Assembly: GCA_002482845.1 (NCBI GenBank)
Contig: DLGT01000141.1
Coordinates: 51,378 to 115,377 of the forward strand
Reading direction: 5' to 3'
Length of the DNA stretch: 64,000 nt
DNA from: Saprospiraceae bacterium UBA7687
GTDB lineage: Bacteria > Bacteroidota > Bacteroidia > Chitinophagales > Saprospiraceae
Translations under genes and position numbers: made by a program
Notes under the pieces: generated by a model
Seen by the model: the letters and a program-made list of their open reading frames with translations, nothing else
The model's database searches: none
What the model was told of the DNA's origin: nothing
Part shown: positions 8,702-16,982 of the stretch, in pieces
Numbering within the stretch: position 1 is the first letter of the stretch
Layout: every line of letters begins with the position of its first letter

Positions 8702-10552
8702 TTATTGATTAATAATTTTAACCATTTGTGTACCTTTTGATGATACAATGGTCAAGAAGTAGATACCTTTTGGATAAGATAATAATGAGAAATCTGCAAT
8801 AAAGCTCGAACCATAACGTTGCACCATAAATTGTTGAATTCTCTTGCCCTGAACATCCAATATAGATGCTGATAAGTGATATTCATTAGTGTTTTGATTT
8901 GATATCGTCAATTGATAAAACCCATGACCAGGATTAGGCGATACTTTTATTTTAAGTGGATTTGCAAGATCACTAGTATTTGATTGAAAGCCCACTGTAA
9001 CTGCTGAAGTATAAACACAATTACCATCATCAGAAAGTACTACAATATTATAAATGCCAGCAATCAAGTTTGTAAAAACAAAGGTATCTCTAAATGTAAC
9101 ACCACCATCTATGCTAAACAAATAAGGAGAGGATCCGCCTGTAACATTTATCAAAATAACAGCATCATTTGATGTGGAACTTGAACAAGGTGTAATCTGT
9201 ATAGTGGACTCAAGGGAACAACCTGAATCAGTGCAAAATTCATCAGAAAAGGAGTCACCAAAATTACCATCATTTTCTAGCACTTTAGTGCCATTTTGGT
9301 CTGATATATATACAAAACCATCACCATAATCACAACAAATGCCATCACCTAATCCATCAAATATTGTAAAATTATAACAAGTCTCTTTTTCTAGACAAAC
9401 ATTAGCAGTGACCAAATCACCTGCCATCGAATAAGGCCCGCCAAATGCAACGACATCAACATTAAAATCACCCGTAGTCAAAAACCAAGTGGTCTCATCA
9501 GGGTACTCATCTGTTTGTATATTAATAGAGTAATTTAAAGCATCTTCTGTATAACTTAAAACAGTTGATATGATATTATCTGTAGTGTTTTGCTCTATTT
9601 TATCATTTGACTTAAGTAATCTAATTTCGACAACATTTTCACCATTATTTAAAGCGACAATTGGAATAGTTAATTGAGTTTTTTCTTCTGATAAAAGGTT
9701 TAAAGATAATTCTACAGTATCGATAATAGTACCTTCTATTGATACTTCAAAACTTGACGAGTTAAGTCTTTCTAATCCTACATTTTCAAAGGTAAATTCT
9801 AAATTATGTGGTAATGTACAAAAAGATGCAGCAATAGCTTCAGAAAGTTTACCGTCTACTGTGGCATAATTCAATATCGTCGATGATAAAGTATCATTTT
9901 TCCTATTAAAATCATCATCTATTGTAGTAATAACAGTAATGTCATACTGACCAAAAGCTGAAAAATCATAAGTATTTGAGAATATGATGTTTTTACTTTC
10001 ATTTTCATCTAAAGTATCAGAGACTGTGACCGATTCTTTGAATTGATTATCCACATAAAGATCAACTTTAATGTTAGATATGGATTCAATACCAGCATTT
10101 TGGATATCTACATTGATGATTTCGGCATTAGAGAGGTTATGTCCTGTAGTAGGGTTATTAATTTTGGAAGGTCTAGTATCTATTTGATTTTTTTGCAATT
10201 GGAAAGCTACGATTCTAGTTTTAGAGTTGTTTCCAGTACTTGCATATTCTGAAGTGTACCAGAAGGTAAGCTCGTCAGTTGGATCCAAAGCCATTTGAGC
10301 ATAATCACCAAATCGGCCACCACTTATGATACCAGAGCTTCCGTCGATAACACTAGTTTCTTCTACTGTCATTTGCCCTAAAGGATCACTTGCAAATCTT
10401 CCAGTATATCTTATTCCTACATAAGTGTCTTCGCTAGAAATATTGTAACCCATGCCTATATTTCCATTTTTATCGATGGCTATAGAACTCATGTATCGGT
10501 CTAGTCCATCAGGGGCATATGTTCCTTCTTGGTATGTTCCAGGTTTCATCAT
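8702..10552 (-). CDS. T9SS type A sorting-domain protein, C-terminal part of a frameshifted gene
   Basis: A 616-residue reading frame that lacks a signal peptide and begins inside a conserved block (GTYAPDGLDRYMSSIAIDKNGNIGMGY). It continues directly, in another frame, the block that ends the upstream ORF 10509-11771. After that come CARDB-like beta domains (about 130-330), a segment with a DGLGDGICCDYGDGF-like Cys-rich motif (about 400), a SprB-like VTGGSSPYLFSIDGG repeat (about 470) and a type A sorting domain (NPLKIKVSPNPGHGFYQL ... VKIINQ). I interpret this as the second half of one ~1020-residue secreted protein. The apparent ATG start at 10552 is probably not used. Confidence 0.7.
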   Translation of the reverse strand: MMKPGTYQEGTYAPDGLDRYMSSIAIDKNGNIGMGYNISSEDTYVGIRYTGRFASDPLGQMTVEETSVIDGSSGIISGGRFGDYAQMALDPTDELTFWYTSEYASTGNNSKTRIVAFQLQKNQIDTRPSKINNPTTGHNLSNAEIINVDIQNAGIESISNIKVDLYVDNQFKESVTVSDTLDENESKNIIFSNTYDFSAFGQYDITVITTIDDDFNRKNDTLSSTILNYATVDGKLSEAIAASFCTLPHNLEFTFENVGLERLNSSSFEVSIEGTIIDTVELSLNLLSEEKTQLTIPIVALNNGENVVEIRLLKSNDKIEQNTTDNIISTVLSYTEDALNYSINIQTDEYPDETTWFLTTGDFNVDVVAFGGPYSMAGDLVTANVCLEKETCYNFTIFDGLGDGICCDYGDGFVYISDQNGTKVLENDGNFGDSFSDEFCTDSGCSLESTIQITPCSSSTSNDAVILINVTGGSSPYLFSIDGGVTFRDTFVFTNLIAGIYNIVVLSDDGNCVYTSAVTVGFQSNTSDLANPLKIKVSPNPGHGFYQLTISNQNTNEYHLSASILDVQGKRIQQFMVQRYGSSFIADFSLLSYPKGIYFLTIVSSKGTQMVKIINQ

Positions 10553-11771
10553 TTGTGCGTCTCAATTCCATCCATCTAATACCTGATTGATTTTCGCCAT
10601 TTGTCACATCTGTAATGAAGCTCAGTACAATAGATTCATGTGCTCCGAAATTTCGAAACATTGGGACATTCATAATTACTTCTGGAATAGCGTCAAGGCC
10701 AGTCCCATCTTTTTGAGGTACGCAATCAAAACCAAAACCTAGATCGCTACATGGGTATCCATCATAAGGAGTGGTTACCATACTTATTTGTTCAATATCA
10801 GTTGAATCAACATTTTGCCAGTTAATATCAAATAAGTACAATTCTAGCTGATCCTGATCTGCTTCTCCCCATGATGAGTCATTAAGTCTCATAATCATAG
10901 GACGTGCATCAAGTGGCATATCTTTTCCGGAGAAGTCTACGGGTGTGGACACAAAAAATCCCGCTTCGGTATTTTCGCTACCATCTATTTCGATTCTTTG
11001 CATTATGACGTCATCAGCACCAGCATACAAGGAGTCTTTCTGGATAAAATAATTATGTAAAACACCAGGACCATCTTCATTAGTAGTAAAAACTATAGCA
11101 TTTGACCAGATGGCATACTTTGGATAATCTGGAAAACTAGGAGTAGCAAACTCATAAGCAGTATAACTTCCTAATGGATCAGATGTATTTGAGATTGCAA
11201 TAAGTACTAAAGCTGGATCGTCAAACTCCGTGATCATCCACTTGTTTTCTAACTCATCATACAAAACTATAGGATCTCCTGCTCCCGATCTACCGAACTC
11301 TTCCCATAAAACATCAGAAGAAAATTTTTCTATTTCATTACCATTTAGATCAAAAACACCCACTTGAGTACCATTGATGGCTTGAACATAATGATTTAAC
11401 CCTAAATCTCCAGTAGGGTCATGTGGACTTCCAAATTCAGAAAAAAGGCCATCAAAGTTTAATATAGGGTCATTCTTGCGATTTCCCATTTCGCGTTGCC
11501 GAATAGGGTCATTGCCTTGATGTTCTCTTTCAGGAAACTGAATATTTCTGTATTTTCTACCTTTAAAATTGTCAGGTCTTTTTTTATTTAGTTTTCTAGT
11601 TACTTTGTTAAACATTGAAGCCTTTTCATGATCAATAATGGACTTAATTTCAGGTGTTTTGCCAAGCTTTTTTAGTTTGGTGTCTGTAATTTTGAAAGGA
11701 TCTTGTGCTTCTAACGAATTAAAAGATAGTAGAAGTGTTGAAAGCAGTAATGCAAAAAGAATTTTGTTCAT
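10509..11771 (-). CDS. Secreted T9SS protein, N-terminal part of a frameshifted gene
   Basis: A 420-residue frame with a signal peptide (residues 1-22, ending SLEA). Then comes a large globular region with DPTGDLGLNHYVQAINGTQVGVFD, VLYDELENKWMITEF and YPKYAIWSNAIVFTTNE. These blocks are typical of large secreted Bacteroidota proteins of unknown function. It breaks off at RRTNDETWNIPRRNICP. Reading frame -1/+2 at that point restores YQEGTYAPDG, which is the continuation in ORF 8702-10552. Restoring one TA dinucleotide near 10533-10536 would join the frames. A lipoprotein gene ends 20 nt upstream, so the two probably form a unit. Whether the break is a real mutation, an assembly error or programmed cannot be told here. 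Confidence 0.72.
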   Translation of the reverse strand: MNKILFALLLSTLLLSFNSLEAQDPFKITDTKLKKLGKTPEIKSIIDHEKASMFNKVTRKLNKKRPDNFKGRKYRNIQFPEREHQGNDPIRQREMGNRKNDPILNFDGLFSEFGSPHDPTGDLGLNHYVQAINGTQVGVFDLNGNEIEKFSSDVLWEEFGRSGAGDPIVLYDELENKWMITEFDDPALVLIAISNTSDPLGSYTAYEFATPSFPDYPKYAIWSNAIVFTTNEDGPGVLHNYFIQKDSLYAGADDVIMQRIEIDGSENTEAGFFVSTPVDFSGKDMPLDARPMIMRLNDSSWGEADQDQLELYLFDINWQNVDSTDIEQISMVTTPYDGYPCSDLGFGFDCVPQKDGTGLDAIPEVIMNVPMFRNFGAHESIVLSFITDVTNGENQSGIRWMELRRTNDETWNIPRRNICP

Positions 11772-11791
11772 CTCAGGATTAATTAATAATT

Positions 11792-12151
11792 TTAATTGGT
11801 AATGTTAATGTTTGATTTATTTTGAGAATTGGATGAAGATTTTGAAGTATCAGATGTAGATACTTTGACAATAAATCGGTGGTTTTTTAAATATTCTGTT
11901 GCTTCATTAAGTTGTTTTTCATCACTTTGTAAAGTGATCATCCATTCATTTTTGGTTTTATTTACTTTCACCGCATCTTTTAACATATAATAAGGGGCGA
12001 AATCTTCATTTTTAGGAACATAACCTTCTTTACAAAGAATGATATATTTTTCAACAGTTGTATCCACTGTTTTTTTTGCTTGACTACAGCTATAAATGGT
12101 CAAAACTATCCAAAGGACAGAAACCCAAAATATAAAAGTTTTTGATTGCAT
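11792..12151 (-). CDS. Small lipoprotein, unknown function
   Basis: A 119-residue protein with a hydrophobic N-terminus ending in a lipobox-like LTIYSC (Cys at about residue 22), so probably a lipoprotein. The mature part contains EKYIILCKEGYVPKNEDFAPYYMLKDAVKV and a Ser/Asn-rich tail of about 25 residues. It lies 20 nt upstream of the split T9SS gene on the same strand, which suggests co-transcription and perhaps a role with that protein. No family is recognised. Confidence 0.6.
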   Translation of the reverse strand: MQSKTFIFWVSVLWIVLTIYSCSQAKKTVDTTVEKYIILCKEGYVPKNEDFAPYYMLKDAVKVNKTKNEWMITLQSDEKQLNEATEYLKNHRFIVKVSTSDTSKSSSNSQNKSNINITN

Positions 12152-12590
12152 CTATTTTGACTTTATGCTTAATTATCAAATAAAACTAATTATTTTGAAA
12201 ATGTTAAGTTTGTTATTGGCACCATATGAATTTTATCATAATTAGAACTTTACGCCATAGCTTCATTGATAACTAAAGAATATTATGTTCTTTTTTTTGG
12301 ACAAGAACCAAACATATAATTTCAAATTACTAAATTACGAATGGTTTCAAATACAATCTTTTATTCAGTGGTGTAAAGGTAAAATGTTTTTATTCAATTA
12401 TAGAAAATTAAAGGCATAAAAATACTCAAATCTTAGCGTAATAATATAATGTAGTAAAATATACATCATGAGAATAGAAGATATTTTATGATAGTTTAGT
12501 TTTATAACTCAAGTAAGCTTAATAGAAAGTTTGATGAAAATCATTAATGTTATATGTGTATAAATCTATTATGTGGATGGTAAATTTAAA
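12152..12590. other. Intergenic, no gene recognised
   Basis: About 440 AT-rich bases between the STN-repeat gene terminator and the lipoprotein gene. A short imperfect inverted repeat, GTTCTT...AAGAAC, lies near 12290-12308. No ORF or RNA is supported. Confidence 0.5.
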
Positions 12591-12625
12591 GAATTAAGGG
12601 AAAAAGTTAATTATCCCCTTAATTC
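12591..12625 (-). terminator. Terminator of the sigma/FecR/STN unit
   Basis: A 10-bp perfect stem GAATTAAGGG/CCCTTAATTC (12591-12600 with 12616-12625) lies 19 nt beyond the stop at 12644. On the minus strand it is followed by a short T-rich tail, so it is a weaker terminator than others here. Confidence 0.5.
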
Positions 12626-12643
12626 TTCATTTTAAATATTAAA

Positions 12644-14461
12644 TCAAAACAATAACAAACCCACATGCCACCCAATCCACATCTTATGATTGCGAACTGT
12701 ACCATCTTTTTCGTATACAGGATTGTTTATGAGAGATGCCACATGATTATTAATATCTACAGAATTGTTGTACCAAAAATGATTCAGTGTGATGCCTGTT
12801 CTGATGCCAATCTTTTTGAAAGGTTGCCAGGATAGACCTAGCATCAGCTGATTGTGCATGTTAAAGTCCCAAGATGAAAAATCATCTACATCATGCGTGT
12901 TGCGAATGTTGGCATCCGTTTCAAAATTGATTGTTTCGGTTAGTGGAAGGGAACTAGCAATGCCCATTCCTGCTTGAAAAAAACGTAGATCTTTATTGAC
13001 CAGGTTGACACCACCGAAATAATGCATATGTAAAGGTGCCCAACCAGAACGATATCCTATAGTTGTTGTACTTAATTCATTGTATGAAAACTCAAATTTG
13101 TGGTATCCTGTTTTCACATAATTGATCAATCCTATAGACAATCCTTTTTTGACATAATTGGCACGATTGAAAATTCCTATTTGTATGCCTTCGAGCGTGT
13201 CGCATGTATTGACCAAACCTGAAATTTGTAAACCTCGGATATTAGCACCATGATTGTACAATCCCGCTATCTGTAGGAAAGTGGTGGCACTATCTACCGT
13301 ATTGAGCAAACCGCTGATCTGCCCACCTGTAGTTTTGACTGCACGATTGTACAAACCACCGATCTGAAGTCCACGAAGCGTATGCGTTTTCTGATAGACA
13401 CCTGAGATTTGGATGCCATCCGTGATACTGTCATTGTTATTGATAACACCTGCTATTTGTACACCTTTGACGTTTCCTTTTACAGCATTCATGACACCGC
13501 TGATTTGTGTCCCCACGACATTTTCTGAGACGGCATTTACTACGCCTGCAACTTGAACACCATAAACATCGCCATCATCATAATTATAGACTCCACCGAT
13601 TTCTACGCCATTGAGACCTTTGGAATGTCCACCAATGATATTGAGTGAAATGGTGTTTCTTGTGTGGAAAGAAAGCAATTTATTGGTACTTATTGGAGGC
13701 AGCAAAGAGACTGAGAAGCTATTAAAAATTGTGTCGTTGATATTGACCAAGTTGACATTTTTAAGCTTCATCTTTTTCCAGAAATTTTCGTTGTAGCTGG
13801 ACTTTACAATCTCTGGAGATGCTGGAATCCTATCATTATTGAGTGAACCAATCTGTAACTCTTTTTTTGTCAACGAGTCAAATTCAGAGATTCTTTGTCT
13901 TGGAAACGAACGCAGTTTGATATGTAACGTTTGACCTCGAGAAGCTACAATAACCAAAGAAGTGTCCAAGTAATTCTCTTTAGCAATATTGATTTTTATT
14001 TGATTGGCGTTTGATGGAACATTAAAAGCAAATCTTCCTTTTTTATCAGAATTGACTAAGATCTTGTGCTTTTTAACATAAATACTTGCATCACTCAGTG
14101 GTTCGTTTGATTTCGGATCAGTGATGGTTCCATTTATGCTCAACTCTTTTTTGGAGCCATCTTTGTTTGGTCTAACAATGATATATTTCTCTTTAATTGA
14201 AATATGGATGTTTAATGAAGTCTCCAAAATAGGCAACACATCTTTTAAAGGCTTTTTTATAACCTGAATTGACATTAGCTGATTGTCTTGAAATTCACTG
14301 TACGAAAAGACCATGCCTGTTTGGTTTTGTATATCTCGAAAGATGACATTCGCTGGTGTATTATTATACTGAAGAGTGACTTCTTGGTTGATATCTGACT
14401 GACTATGTAAGACATTGCATATCAAAAAAGTCAACAAACTGAAGATGATTCTTATTGACAT
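12644..14461 (-). CDS. STN-domain protein with carboxypeptidase-like domain and LA_2272-type surface repeats
   Basis: A 605-residue exported protein. A signal peptide (1-20) is followed by an STN domain (about 25-100; VTLQYNNTPANVIFRDI ... IHISIKEKYIIVRP). STN is the short N-terminal domain that transmits signals from outer-membrane receptors to FecR. Next is a carboxypeptidase regulatory-like beta-sandwich (about 106-180; LSINGTITDPKSNEPLSDASIYV). About ten repeats of 20-25 residues of the type GVQIAGVxNxxxxxxxG (about 275-460) resemble LA_2272 surface repeats. The C-terminal ~140 residues are aromatic beta-strands ending in GLLLF, like a small outer-membrane barrel. It overlaps the FecR gene by 10 nt and is thus translationally coupled. 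It seems to replace the usual TonB receptor as the third partner of a FecI/FecR pair; that role is inference. Confidence 0.8.
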   Translation of the reverse strand: MSIRIIFSLLTFLICNVLHSQSDINQEVTLQYNNTPANVIFRDIQNQTGMVFSYSEFQDNQLMSIQVIKKPLKDVLPILETSLNIHISIKEKYIIVRPNKDGSKKELSINGTITDPKSNEPLSDASIYVKKHKILVNSDKKGRFAFNVPSNANQIKINIAKENYLDTSLVIVASRGQTLHIKLRSFPRQRISEFDSLTKKELQIGSLNNDRIPASPEIVKSSYNENFWKKMKLKNVNLVNINDTIFNSFSVSLLPPISTNKLLSFHTRNTISLNIIGGHSKGLNGVEIGGVYNYDDGDVYGVQVAGVVNAVSENVVGTQISGVMNAVKGNVKGVQIAGVINNNDSITDGIQISGVYQKTHTLRGLQIGGLYNRAVKTTGGQISGLLNTVDSATTFLQIAGLYNHGANIRGLQISGLVNTCDTLEGIQIGIFNRANYVKKGLSIGLINYVKTGYHKFEFSYNELSTTTIGYRSGWAPLHMHYFGGVNLVNKDLRFFQAGMGIASSLPLTETINFETDANIRNTHDVDDFSSWDFNMHNQLMLGLSWQPFKKIGIRTGITLNHFWYNNSVDINNHVASLINNPVYEKDGTVRNHKMWIGWHVGLLLF

Positions 14462-15390
14462 GGCTTTCCTGTTATTTTGTAGTGATGGTCTTGGTATTCA
14501 TACTTAAAACCTAATGTTTCGGCAATGACGGTGATAATAGTGGCCACTTCTTCGTCAAAAAACTGTGTGGTAATTTTACATTCGCCTATTGATTCAGGAG
14601 ATAATTGCACATCTATCTGATATGTTTTCTCGAGCAAATCAACTACTTCCACCAAGCGTGTATCCTTAAAGTCAAACTTCAATACTTTGGTCTCCAAATC
14701 TGTAATGATTGTCTTTTGTGAACGAATATACCAAGCTTTTTCACCAGCTTTGATGATGATCTCGCTGCCGTGTTCGTCATACAGACGCACGATGCCTTCA
14801 TTGACCACTACGTAAACTGTATCAGAATCTGGCATACTTTCTACACTAAACACCGTACCTAAATCTTCCATAAAAACACCATTGGACTCGATGATGAATG
14901 GCAAATTGTCATTGTGCGTCACTGTAAATTTGCCTTTTCCACTCAATTTTAGCTGTCGATGCTCGGTACCAAAACCATCTTCATAACTGATTTTGCTATT
15001 TGCTTGCAAGGTCACTTCACTTTGGTCAGAAAGCGATTGGGTGACAGCGGTTGCATTCGCTATCAATTCCAAAGGCATTTTATCATTTTTCATTAGGAAA
15101 ACTACTGACAAAAGCCCTACAACTAATACAGCAGCTAATCCATATATCCATCCAATTTTAGTGCTAGGTTTTGGTTTAGCATTGAACTTTTGCCAAGCAG
15201 CTTTTTTATCTGGTGCAGACCATTCTACATTAGAAACCATCAAAAATGCTTGCTGCATATTTTCAAAATATAATTGATTTTCTTTGGAGATACCTTTCCA
15301 ATCTTCTAGTTGTATCGCTTCATCAGGTGTCGCTTCACCACAAAGATATTTGGTAATGAGATCGTCTGTGATATGATTATTTATGTTCAT
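14452..15390 (-). CDS. FecR-family anti-sigma factor
   Basis: A 312-residue single-pass membrane regulator. The N-terminal cytosolic region (1-85; ITDDLITKYLCGEATPDEAIQLEDWK) is the sigma-binding part. A membrane segment spans about 86-104. The periplasmic FecR domain covers about 125-220 (LSDQSEVTLQANSKISYEDGFG ... VNEGIVRLYDEHG). A C-terminal DUF4974 domain (about 235-310; FDFKDTRLVEVVDLLEKTYQIDV) has an STN-like fold. It sequesters or activates the cognate ECF factor in response to an outer-membrane signal. Its start codon overlaps the sigma gene stop (TAATG) and its end overlaps the STN gene, so the three form one coupled unit. Confidence 0.9.
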   Translation of the reverse strand: MNINNHITDDLITKYLCGEATPDEAIQLEDWKGISKENQLYFENMQQAFLMVSNVEWSAPDKKAAWQKFNAKPKPSTKIGWIYGLAAVLVVGLLSVVFLMKNDKMPLELIANATAVTQSLSDQSEVTLQANSKISYEDGFGTEHRQLKLSGKGKFTVTHNDNLPFIIESNGVFMEDLGTVFSVESMPDSDTVYVVVNEGIVRLYDEHGSEIIIKAGEKAWYIRSQKTIITDLETKVLKFDFKDTRLVEVVDLLEKTYQIDVQLSPESIGECKITTQFFDEEVATIITVIAETLGFKYEYQDHHYKITGKPCQ

Positions 15391-15953
15391 TACAAGTATG
15401 TTATTATTGTGATGACAATGATTTGAATATATTCTGACAAAGCGACTCTCATTGTCTTAAGTGCTTTACCCATTTGGTTTTCAATAGTTTTGGGTGATAG
15501 GTTTAGTTTTTCTGCTATCTCATTATACCTAAGTCCGTCCATCCTGCTCATAGAGAATATTTTGCGACATTGTTCAGGAAGGCTTTCGATGGTTTCCTTG
15601 ATTTTGTCCGCAATTTCTTGAATGATGAGTGTGTCCGTGACCGCTGTACTTTCTGAATTGGAGATGGTATTTGAATATTTGGAAGCGACTTTGTCGTGTT
15701 TGATTTTATTCATACACTTAAAGTAAATTGCTTTGTACAGGTAAGCTTTTATGGACGTGTGAATGACTAACTTGCTGCGATCATGCCACAAATCCATAAA
15801 TACCGATTGTACGATATCTTCAATATCATTTTGGTCCTTGACCATCGTCTGACAATATCGGTAAAGTGCATCGTAATGATCTGTAAACAACTGCTCAAAA
15901 GTGGCAGTATCTACAGATTTGACTTCTTGTATGTGTTTGATTTTATCATTCAT
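15390..15953 (-). CDS. RNA polymerase ECF sigma factor (FecI-like)
   Basis: A 187-residue sigma-70 family ECF factor. Region 2 is FEQLFTDHYDALYRYC ... DIEDIVQSVFMDLW (about 17-60). Region 4 is IESLPEQCRKIFSMSRMDGLRYNEIAEKLNLSPKTIENQMGKAL (about 118-162), with a helix-turn-helix. A hydrophobic tail ends the protein. I chose the ATG at 15953 because family length fits and an AAGGATAAGGAT purine stretch precedes it. An in-frame ATG at 16076, one base after the stop of the upstream lipoprotein gene, would add 41 residues and cannot be excluded. It is paired with the FecR-type anti-sigma gene, with a 1-nt overlap. Confidence 0.9.
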   Translation of the reverse strand: MNDKIKHIQEVKSVDTATFEQLFTDHYDALYRYCQTMVKDQNDIEDIVQSVFMDLWHDRSKLVIHTSIKAYLYKAIYFKCMNKIKHDKVASKYSNTISNSESTAVTDTLIIQEIADKIKETIESLPEQCRKIFSMSRMDGLRYNEIAEKLNLSPKTIENQMGKALKTMRVALSEYIQIIVITIITYL

Positions 15954-16077
15954 ATCCTTATCCTTAACGCCTGCTGCTTGCCGTATGTTTTTGTGATGTG
16001 AAATACCTTGCTCAAAACCATTATTTTTATTAGGTTTTGAAGAAAGGTAAACTATATTTTCTGCTGCACTACCCATG

Positions 16078-16797
16078 TTAATTACAGTTTTTGATTCTGC
16101 TAGTTCCATCTAGATTAGATGTTATCTGAGGATTGCCTTTGTAACAAACAGTACCATTGCCATCCATATTAACTATCAGTTTTTGAGATACATTTACGTC
16201 CATGGTAGAGTTTCCATCTATTTCTATATCCACGATTTCTGCCAAAAAATCGTGCGCTCTTATTTCACTATTTCCATCACAATCGGTGTTAAATCTATTG
16301 GTAACTCCTTCAATATCCGCATTACAATTGCCATCAATATCTAGCTCAAGAAGTGCCATATCATCCAAACTTATAGATAAATCTCCATTACCGTCAAGGT
16401 CTATTTTGAGTGCATCATCAACATTTTTCAGCAATCCTTCTGAAGAAATCATATAGTTGCCATCGACAGACAATTCCTTTAATCCTGGTACGGTAATATA
16501 AATTCTAGTGTCTTTAGTGGGTAAAATACAATTTCCTTTAGTGCGTACTCTCCAAGTATCATTGGACACAATAGATCGATTTTCCAAATCTTTGATCATA
16601 TCATCTTTGCCTTCAATGACGATTTTTTGTTCATCACCATCGACCAAAATTACTTCACAACTAAAATCAATATCTATCTTGTGAAACGTATTTAATGGCA
16701 ACTCTTTCGTAATAATACTGCCATCATAACAATTGAAACTATCTAAATCACAACTCATCAAAGTACTGATTATCAACAAATAAACTACATTTTTCAT
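16078..16797 (-). CDS. Head-GIN/DUF2807-like lipoprotein
   Basis: A 239-residue putative lipoprotein; the N-terminal hydrophobic segment ends at LISTLMSC (lipobox Cys about residue 16). The body matches the pattern of the putative auto-transporter adhesin / head GIN domain (DUF2807). It begins with LPLNTFHKIDIDFSCEVILVDGDEQKIVIEG and then has recurrent short strands with a DGN turn (LSVDGNYMI, IDLDGNGDL, LDIDGNCNA, TDCDGNSEI, IEIDGNSTM, VNMDGNGTV, SNLDGTSRI), consistent with a beta-helix. It lies just upstream of the ECF gene on the same strand and may belong to the same transcript. I use the ATG at 16797; a TTG two codons upstream is possible. Function unknown. Confidence 0.75.
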   Translation of the reverse strand: MKNVVYLLIISTLMSCDLDSFNCYDGSIITKELPLNTFHKIDIDFSCEVILVDGDEQKIVIEGKDDMIKDLENRSIVSNDTWRVRTKGNCILPTKDTRIYITVPGLKELSVDGNYMISSEGLLKNVDDALKIDLDGNGDLSISLDDMALLELDIDGNCNADIEGVTNRFNTDCDGNSEIRAHDFLAEIVDIEIDGNSTMDVNVSQKLIVNMDGNGTVCYKGNPQITSNLDGTSRIKNCN

Positions 16798-16844
16798 TTT
16801 CAAATTATTTATAAAATTATTAAATTAAACATTGCAAAACTTAT

Positions 16845-16980
16845 CTCTTATCACTCATCTCTTAAAATTCATTTCTCATCTCTCATTGTTCCTATTTCTC
16901 GCCATGCTTACCCCCAATCCCTAAAGGGGAGCTCCACCCGCTATTTCAAAAACCTTATGTCATCTCTCATAATTCTTCAC
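16845..16980. repeat. Pyrimidine-rich short repeats with a CCCC...GGGG hairpin
   Basis: The intergenic strip contains many variants of TCATCTCTTA/TCATCTCTCA. In the middle at 16911-16930 is a hairpin-capable CCCCCAATCCCTAAAGGGGA. This resembles a dispersed intergenic repeat seen in many Bacteroidota genomes (from memory). It stands out from the AT-rich surroundings. Confidence 0.4.
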
Positions 16981-16982
16981 TC

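Noticed and set aside
10043..10252. Plus-strand frame inside the T9SS gene
   Set aside because: Antisense shadow of a conserved beta-domain region; no independent evidence.
12284..12315. Inverted repeat GTTCTT/AAGAAC in an intergenic gap
   Set aside because: Short arms in AT-rich DNA with no promoter or gene beside it; may be chance.
15954..16109. N-terminal extension of the FecI-like sigma factor
   Set aside because: The open stretch runs into the upstream lipoprotein gene and lacks sigma homology; the ATG at 16076 remains a possible start but 15953 fits family length better.
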